DNA of 9,972 bases. Origin: Gammaproteobacteria bacterium (GTDB lineage Bacteria > Pseudomonadota > Gammaproteobacteria > Chromatiales > Sedimenticolaceae). A program made the position numbers and the translations under genes. The DNA lies in assembly GCA_020445165.1 (NCBI GenBank), contig JAGRHE010000095.1:1-9972 (forward strand), in the 5' to 3' direction. Positions 6,042-9,972 of the stretch are shown one piece after another. Each line of letters starts with the position of its first letter. Position 1 is the first letter of the stretch. Below the pieces are notes generated by a model. The model did not search any database and was not told where the DNA came from. It worked only from the letters and a program-made list of their open reading frames with translations.

Positions 6042-7211
6042 CTAGTCCCTGCGCAACGCATCATTGACGGCGATCGGTGTCGGGAATCGCTGAACCACGA
6101 TGTACGAAGATACGAGGAAGGTAAGCAGCGTGGACAACTGGATGAGGTAGGAAGCCTCGGCGCCGATCACCTTGTTTTCCAGCGCGAGCACCGCCACCAG
6201 CAGTGAGAACTCGCTCATCTGGCCGAGCCGGAACCCGACCTCGTGCGACCGTTTCTCGGATTCGCCGGTGCGCAAGAGCAGCCAGCGGAAGACAGGCGGT
6301 TTCAGCAACATCAGGACCGCAGCCATGATCAGTGCCGGCAGGATCACGTCGTCGATGACACCAATATCGAAACCGGCCCCGAGGGAGAAGAAAAACAGGA
6401 CCAGGAAGAAGTCGCGCAGCGGTTTGAGACTCTCTGCGATGAACAGTGCAATCGGGCTCGAAGCGAGCACGACGCCGGCGATGAAGGCACCGATTTCTGC
6501 TGACAGCCCGATCAGAGCGGCGAGTTCCGCCATACCCATGCACCAGCCGAGCGTCATCAGGAAGATGTATTCCTGGATCTTGTCGAAGCGCCGGATCAGC
6601 CGGATCAAAATATAGCGCTCGAATACCCAGGCGAAAGCGATCAGTGCCGGCAAAGCGATCAGCAGCTTGGCAATGTCCCCGAATTGCAGGCCACCGTGTG
6701 ACGAACCCTGCACGACCAGCAGCAGCACGATCGCCAGAAGGTCCTGCAACAGCAGGATACTGATGATCACCTCACCGGTTCGCTGGTGATGCAACATGGT
6801 TGTCGGCAGAAGCTTCAGGCCGACGATCGTGCTCGAAAAGGTGACCGCCGCACCAACCAGCAACGCCTCCCGCCAGGCAAATCCGAATGCCATGGCAATC
6901 GCAGCGCCCGCCAGCATGAACACCAGCGAACTGAGTAATGTCACCTGGGTGGTCTTGCTGACCATTCGCAGCAGTTCCTGCGGTTGCAGGTTGAGGCCGA
7001 GCAGAAACAGCAAGAACATGATGCCGAACTCGGAGATGCTGCGGATCAGCTCAGGATCGGTGACCACTCCGAGCACCGAAGGTCCGAGCAGCGCACCCAG
7101 CAGGATGTAGGCGACCAGCAAAGACTGCCGCGCGAACAGTGCAATCGTCGCAAACAGCGCTGCACCGGTGAAAACGGCAAAGATGGTGAATACGATCGGA
7201 TCCTGATGCAT
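6042..7211 (-). CDS. CPA2-family (Kef-type) cation:proton antiporter, transmembrane domain only
   Basis: Integral inner-membrane Na+/K+:H+ exchanger-type protein, 389 aa and hydrophobic throughout, with about 11-13 predicted helices by eye. Family landmarks are GPSVLGVV, EFGIMFLLFLLGLNL, the AVTFSSTIVGLKLL segment, the LLLQDLLAIVLLL helix carrying the family's Gln-Asp pair, and IGAFIAGVVLASSP. It lacks the C-terminal RCK/TrkA-N domain of KefB and KefC, which end near 600 aa, so glutathione or nucleotide gating of the KefC kind is not expected. Substrate ion cannot be told. ATG 7211 begins MHQDPIVF just before the first helix; its ribosome site is weak. An intrinsic terminator at 7266-7293 separates it from the upstream gene, so it should have its own promoter in 7212-7265, where none is obvious. 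Confidence 0.93.
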   Translation of the reverse strand: MHQDPIVFTIFAVFTGAALFATIALFARQSLLVAYILLGALLGPSVLGVVTDPELIRSISEFGIMFLLFLLGLNLQPQELLRMVSKTTQVTLLSSLVFMLAGAAIAMAFGFAWREALLVGAAVTFSSTIVGLKLLPTTMLHHQRTGEVIISILLLQDLLAIVLLLVVQGSSHGGLQFGDIAKLLIALPALIAFAWVFERYILIRLIRRFDKIQEYIFLMTLGWCMGMAELAALIGLSAEIGAFIAGVVLASSPIALFIAESLKPLRDFFLVLFFFSLGAGFDIGVIDDVILPALIMAAVLMLLKPPVFRWLLLRTGESEKRSHEVGFRLGQMSEFSLLVAVLALENKVIGAEASYLIQLSTLLTFLVSSYIVVQRFPTPIAVNDALRRD

Positions 7212-7265
7212 TAATCACAACACGTTGAGACGTGATCGTTCCGACGATAGCAAGCCGGCACGGAC

Positions 7266-7293
7266 AAAAAAACACCCACCGTGGAGGTGGGTG
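7266..7293 (-). terminator. Intrinsic terminator of the four-cysteine secreted protein gene
   Basis: On the minus strand CACCCACC, a five-base loop and GGTGGGTG form a perfect eight-base-pair stem followed directly by seven T's. It begins 35 bases after the stop of the small secreted protein gene. This is a textbook rho-independent terminator and should insulate the antiporter gene from upstream transcription. Confidence 0.93.
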
Positions 7294-7328
7294 CTCCTCA
7301 CCGATCGTCACACCGGCAATTCAGCCGC

Positions 7329-7592
7329 TCACTTCGAGCGCACCACCTGCAAAGCCGACGGGACATCGGCCGCCGAACTGCGACTGCCTCGACTCAACTT
7401 GCAATGACTGCTGACCGCCCGCCCGTCTTTGCGTGTGTAGCCCTGGACCCAGGTACAGGCCGAGTCATCGGCGCAGGCCTGTTCGGACATTCCCTTGCAT
7501 TGGCTGGCAGCCCCGACAAACGGACTGAGCGCCAGCAGCGCGCCGGCAGTTACGGTAAGGATGGATTGACGAATCGAAACGTGGGTAGGCAT
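7329..7592 (-). CDS. Small secreted four-cysteine protein, function unknown
   Basis: An 87-aa product with a classical signal peptide: basic start (MPTHVSIRQS), hydrophobic core LTVTAGALLALSPFV and a likely cut around GAAS. The mature part, about 57 aa, has cysteines at 32, 40, 46 and 64 (CKGMSEQAC, ACTWVQGYTRKDGR, HCKLSRG), probably two disulfides in the periplasm, and a basic, Ser-rich tail. No lipobox precedes the first Cys. I do not recognise a named family, though the TWVxGYTRKDG block looks like conserved sequence. ATG 7592 has AAGGAG (7600-7605) at ideal spacing. It appears to be a single-gene transcript with its own promoter, a leader hairpin and a strong terminator. Confidence 0.88.
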   Translation of the reverse strand: MPTHVSIRQSILTVTAGALLALSPFVGAASQCKGMSEQACADDSACTWVQGYTRKDGRAVSSHCKLSRGSRSSAADVPSALQVVRSK

Positions 7593-7614
7593 GCGTTCTC
7601 TCCTTAGAACTCAG

Positions 7615-7634
7615 CGGCACCGACCCTGGTGCCG
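7615..7634 (-). promoter_or_regulatory. Leader hairpin ahead of the four-cysteine protein gene
   Basis: CGGCACC and GGTGCCG pair perfectly over a six-base loop, ending about nine bases before the AAGGAG ribosome site. No T-run follows, so it is not an intrinsic terminator for the upstream pentapeptide gene. It would lie near the 5' end of the mRNA and may stabilise it. Confidence 0.45.
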
Positions 7635-7640
7635 GAACCA

Positions 7641-7670
7641 AGTCTAACAATCATCCGCGCCGCGTCTCAA
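7641..7670 (-). promoter_or_regulatory. Sigma-70-type promoter for the four-cysteine protein gene
   Basis: TTGAGA (7665-7670, 5 of 6) and TAGACT (7641-7646, 4 of 6) with an 18-base spacer on the minus strand. Transcription would begin near 7634, right at the leader hairpin. It starts eight bases beyond the stop codon of the upstream pentapeptide gene. Confidence 0.5.
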
Positions 7671-7677
7671 GTCGGCC

Positions 7678-8430
7678 TCAGCGCGGGCAGTTTCCCTGGT
7701 CGCAGCGCGACCCGTCGATCCAGATCGCCCCCTGAAGCCTGGCGTCCCCAAACCGGGCACCTCCGATTCGCGCACCGCGCAGGTCGACATAACTCAGGTC
7801 GGCCCCGCTCAGGTCGCTATTGGTCAGGTCAGCATTGCGCAGGGTGGCACCCAGCAGGTTGGCCCGCTGCAGACGCGCATAGGCAAGGTCCGCTCCACTC
7901 AGATCGGCATAGCGCAGATCGGCAGCACGCAGATCGGCAGTGCCCAGGCGCGCACCGCTCAGGTTGATGTTTGTGGCATGTAAGTCGCGCAGGTCAACAC
8001 CCTCCCAGTCAACCCCGGACAACACGCATCCCTCGTAGACATTTCCCGCGGCCGGAGCCTCGTCACAGTCGCGTTCGGGCAGGGAATCGGTCTTGCTGAC
8101 CAGGGTAACCAGCACGATCAACCCGATCACGACACTGGCGGCCACAACGATAGACCGGAGCGCACGCGCGCGTTCGAGCCTGCGCACGACCTTGCGGTCC
8201 GGCTCGAGCACCGGACCGTCGCCAGCCGGTCGCATCTGCAGCGGCACCACTTCCGGCACCCGTCCGATCGGCTGCCACTGCTTGCGGTCGCCACTGACCT
8301 GGTCCTCCAGGGACAGTTTTCCCTCGAGCAGGAAATGCCGGATCTTGGCACTGCTGAAAGGGCCGCGGACGACGCTGCCACGCCGTACGAACCATTCCAG
8401 CCCCGGGATCTTCACCTGCTCTGTGCGCAT
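7678..8430 (-). CDS. GYF_2-transmembrane-pentapeptide-repeat protein
   Basis: A 250-aa three-part protein. Residues about 11-56 (WFVRRGSVVRGPF ... QWQPIG) match the GYF_2 (DUF4339) fold, a peptide-binding-type domain. A basic stretch RKVVRRLERARALR leads into one membrane helix (about 92-111). Residues about 136-237 are tandem pentapeptides of the A(D/N)LxX kind, such as LSGADLAYARLQRANLLGA, forming a right-handed beta-helix. By the positive-inside rule the GYF_2 part is cytoplasmic and the beta-helix periplasmic. Cysteines 122 and 135 before and 243 and 248 after the helix could be disulfides at its ends. ATG 8430 has GGAGG five bases upstream; the in-frame GTG at 8442 lies 5' of that site and is less likely. 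A sigma-28-like promoter precedes it, shared face to face with a flagellar FliK-like gene. No function is known to me. Confidence 0.92.
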   Translation of the reverse strand: MRTEQVKIPGLEWFVRRGSVVRGPFSSAKIRHFLLEGKLSLEDQVSGDRKQWQPIGRVPEVVPLQMRPAGDGPVLEPDRKVVRRLERARALRSIVVAASVVIGLIVLVTLVSKTDSLPERDCDEAPAAGNVYEGCVLSGVDWEGVDLRDLHATNINLSGARLGTADLRAADLRYADLSGADLAYARLQRANLLGATLRNADLTNSDLSGADLSYVDLRGARIGGARFGDARLQGAIWIDGSRCDQGNCPR

Positions 8431-8445
8431 TGTCGCCTCCACCTT

Positions 8446-8465
8446 CCGATAACTGCAGTTATCGG
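8446..8465. repeat. 20-bp perfect palindrome plus a third half-site (8474-8484)
   Basis: CCGATAACTGCAGTTATCGG is a perfect palindrome centred at 8455/8456. A third copy, CCGATAACTTG, follows in direct orientation at 8474-8484. The second and third copies, each preceded by G, form the -10 boxes of the two divergent sigma-28-like promoters. The first copy (TCCGATAA) has no matching -35 and may be a leftover or an operator half. Confidence 0.85.
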
Positions 8466-8480
8466 CTCACCTGCCGATAA
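8454..8480 (+). promoter_or_regulatory. Sigma-28-type promoter for the FliK-like operon
   Basis: TGCAGTTA (8454-8461, 5 of 8 to TAAAGTTT), 11 bases, then a perfect GCCGATAA (8473-8480). The GTG start lies 30 bases beyond, giving a short leader of about 24 bases. The -35 core TAAA is poorly matched, so strength may be modest or depend on the -10. A late flagellar promoter suits the FliK-like and FlhB-like products. Confidence 0.62.
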
Positions 8481-8485
8481 CTTGC
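8459..8485 (-). promoter_or_regulatory. Sigma-28-type promoter for the GYF_2-pentapeptide gene
   Basis: On the minus strand GCAAGTTA (8478-8485, 5 of 8) and a perfect GCCGATAA (8459-8466) are 11 bases apart. The -10 ends 28 bases before the ATG at 8430. It interlocks with the plus-strand promoter: each -35 shares three bases with the opposite -10, so polymerase could occupy only one at a time. Confidence 0.6.
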
Positions 8486-8510
8486 GCACCGGTCCACCCA
8501 GGCTCAAGAC

Positions 8511-9623
8511 GTGAAGATTCCGGCAACGCTGCAACCGCTGCTGACTGCATCCAGGAACGAGATTCCATCGCTGCTCAAGCAGCTCCAGATCGGCCAGATC
8601 CTGCCGGCCAAGGTACTCGCGCAATTGCAGCCCAATCTCGTCCGGCTGCAGCTTGCAACCACCGAACTGCTGGCCCGCAGCCCGGTGCGGCTGGAAACCG
8701 GCGCGTCCCTGCGCCTCGAGGTGGTCGCCAAGACACCAGTTCCGGAACTGCGCATCCTGCGCGAGCCAGTACCGGTCGACCCGCAGAAACAGGTGGTGCG
8801 CAGCGCTCTGGCACGGCAACTGCCCGCCGCGGACGTACGCGAACAGGTGGGCGCGCTGCGCCAGGCGGCACGCACGCCGCAACAAGTCGAGCTCCTGCAG
8901 CGTTTCGAATCCATTTTGCGCTCGGCAGGCCTGGGTCCGGAGCGTCCCACTGCGCACCAGGTCCAGCGCGCAATCGCGCTTAGCGGGATCTTTCACGAAA
9001 CGCAACTGCGCACCGGCACCTCGCCCACAGGCAACGTCAAGCGACAGCTGCTGCAACTGCTTTCGACGCTGAGCGGGGAAAGCCGGCAACGCACCCGCCC
9101 GGAGCCCGCAGCAGCCGACCGGCAGCCGACCTCGCCGGAAGGCGCCCGCTCAACCGACAGCCTGCTGAACCGCCTTCTGCGCCTGGTCGAAGGCAGCATC
9201 AACCGGATCCAGATGCAACAAAGCACGGCATTACCGGTCGAAGACAGTAACCGCCAGGCGTGGCAGGTCGACATCCCGATGCGACTGCCGGAAAGCGCCG
9301 ACGACATCCTGCTGCGCATCGAGCGTGACTCGGACAAGGATTCCGGCGATGGCACGGGCTGGGCGGTCAACCTGGCATTCGAGTTCGACACCATCGGGAC
9401 CTTGCAGTGCCGGATCGGGCTGCAGGGCGACCGGGTCGCAACGACATTCTGGTGTGAACAAAGCAGCACCCTGGAGCGCGTCGAGCAACGCCTGCCCACG
9501 CTGCACGAGGCACTCGAAGCACAGGGACTGGAGGTGGTGCATCTGCGCGGCACCCTGGGTGAACCACCCGATCCTCTACTGCACGTACCCTTGCCTGACA
9601 TCCTGCTGGATGAGCACGCCTGA
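8511..9623 (+). CDS. FliK C-terminal-like (Flg_hook domain) protein
   Basis: A 370-aa protein resembling flagellar hook-length control proteins in its C-terminal part. Residues about 245-350 (WQVDIPMRLPESADDILLRIERD, GWAVNLAFEFDTIGTLQCRIGL, TLERVEQRLPTLHEALEAQGLEV) fit the Flg_hook domain of FliK, which in true FliK contacts FlhB to switch export specificity. The N-terminal 200 residues are Leu/Gln/Arg-rich and helical, and a low-complexity linker (about 190-220) joins the parts. There is no signal peptide, as expected for cytoplasmic or type III-exported proteins. GTG 8511 follows a weak CAGG; it is the only start close to the promoter. The stop meets the next gene. Probably a FliK paralogue rather than the hook ruler itself, since no hook genes are adjacent. 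Confidence 0.85.
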   Translation: MKIPATLQPLLTASRNEIPSLLKQLQIGQILPAKVLAQLQPNLVRLQLATTELLARSPVRLETGASLRLEVVAKTPVPELRILREPVPVDPQKQVVRSALARQLPAADVREQVGALRQAARTPQQVELLQRFESILRSAGLGPERPTAHQVQRAIALSGIFHETQLRTGTSPTGNVKRQLLQLLSTLSGESRQRTRPEPAAADRQPTSPEGARSTDSLLNRLLRLVEGSINRIQMQQSTALPVEDSNRQAWQVDIPMRLPESADDILLRIERDSDKDSGDGTGWAVNLAFEFDTIGTLQCRIGLQGDRVATTFWCEQSSTLERVEQRLPTLHEALEAQGLEVVHLRGTLGEPPDPLLHVPLPDILLDEHA

Positions 9624-9624
9624 C

Positions 9625-9954
9625 ATGAAGCGCCGTGATCCCCTCGTATCCGGACACAGCGACGTCGCGATCGCGTTGCGTTACGACGGCAAGGGAGCAC
9701 CACGCGTCACTGCGAAGGGCGACGCACACCTTGCCGAACGGATCATCGAGGCCGCAGAGCAAGCCGGCGTGCCGCTATACCCCGACGCCGAACTGGCAAT
9801 GGTGCTGTCGCAGATTCCTATGGGAGAAGAGATCCCGGACAACCTGTACAAGGCGATCGCCGAGGTGATCGCTTTTGCCTACATTCTGGCCGGCAAGTTC
9901 CCGGAGGGATTCGATCTGCACCAGCCGCCGGGGCCGCAGGCAGGTGACGACTGA
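9625..9954 (+). CDS. FlhB cytoplasmic-domain-like protein without the NPTH autocleavage motif
   Basis: A roughly 109-aa soluble protein (114 aa if started at the in-frame ATG 9610, which overlaps the FliK-like gene by 14 bases; ATG 9625 lies one base after that stop). It matches the C-terminal domain of FlhB/YscU: VAIALRYDGKGAPRVTAKG, LAERIIEAAEQAGVPLYPDAELAMVLSQIPMGEEIPDNLYKAIAEVIAFAY. The membrane domain is absent. Where FlhB has NPTH before AVALRYD, this protein has GHSD, so self-cleavage is not expected. Such stand-alone proteins are often encoded next to FliK-like genes (for example ylqG-ylqH in Bacillus). It is co-transcribed with the FliK-like gene and may modulate or partly replace the FlhB cytoplasmic domain; that is inference. 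Confidence 0.9.
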   Translation: MKRRDPLVSGHSDVAIALRYDGKGAPRVTAKGDAHLAERIIEAAEQAGVPLYPDAELAMVLSQIPMGEEIPDNLYKAIAEVIAFAYILAGKFPEGFDLHQPPGPQAGDD

Positions 9955-9972
9955 CGGGCGCTTTCAGTGGGC

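Noticed and set aside
6172..6615. Plus-strand ORFs across the antiporter region
   Set aside because: Antisense shadows; the minus strand encodes a continuous polytopic membrane protein with family motifs.
8445..8452. TCCGATAA as a third sigma-28 -10 in the divergent region
   Set aside because: The sequence 11 bases upstream does not resemble the -35, and the downstream geometry would fit no gene better than the 8473 site.
8412..9089. 225-codon minus-strand ORF opposite the FliK-like gene
   Set aside because: It covers the divergent promoters and runs antisense to a recognisable Flg_hook-family gene; no family motif is visible in it.
1..9972. CRISPR arrays, tRNA genes, insertion sequences, attachment sites
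   Set aside because: No spaced direct repeats, cloverleaf-like segments, transposase motifs or target-site duplications were seen on either strand.

Overview
The window is a GC-rich stretch of a gammaproteobacterial chromosome. The gene content (carA, a zinc-ribbon thioredoxin 2, cnoX, a DUF1244 gene, trmO, a FliK-like/FlhB-like pair) fits a free-living, flagellated, Chromatiales-like gammaproteobacterium. Order-level placement is only an impression. No tRNA, rRNA, CRISPR array, transposase or phage gene is visible. The DNA looks like ordinary, densely packed core chromosome.

Layout. Bases 1-1345 (minus strand) hold the 5' two-thirds of carA and, upstream of it, a trxC-type thioredoxin. Back to back with trxC, on the plus strand, come cnoX (chaperedoxin with an intact CxxC) and a DUF1244 gene. 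trmO follows on the minus strand, convergent with DUF1244, and starts from TTG. A divergent region then precedes a large plus-strand gene for a membrane-anchored PAS-GGDEF-EAL protein (699 aa), with a 21-codon leader ORF fused to its start by a TGATG overlap. Four minus-strand genes come next: a 71-aa helical protein, a CPA2 (Kef-type) antiporter, a small secreted four-cysteine protein with a textbook intrinsic terminator, and a protein with an N-terminal GYF_2 domain, one membrane helix and a pentapeptide-repeat domain. Divergent from the last is a plus-strand operon of a FliK C-terminal-like protein and a short FlhB cytoplasmic-domain-like protein that lacks the NPTH cleavage motif.

The most interesting signal is regulatory. 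Three sites match the flagellar sigma-28 (FliA) promoter layout, TAAAGTTT-N11-GCCGATAA, with exact 11-base spacing. One (TAAAGTCG-N11-ACCGATAA) precedes the leader ORF and the c-di-GMP gene. The other two form a face-to-face interlocked pair in the 80-base gap between the pentapeptide-repeat gene and the FliK-like gene. Each of that pair has a perfect GCCGATAA, and each -35 overlaps the other's -10. This suggests that the c-di-GMP enzyme, the FliK-like/FlhB-like pair and the uncharacterised GYF_2-pentapeptide membrane protein are co-expressed as late flagellar genes. The promoter calls are pattern matches by eye and the functional link is inference.
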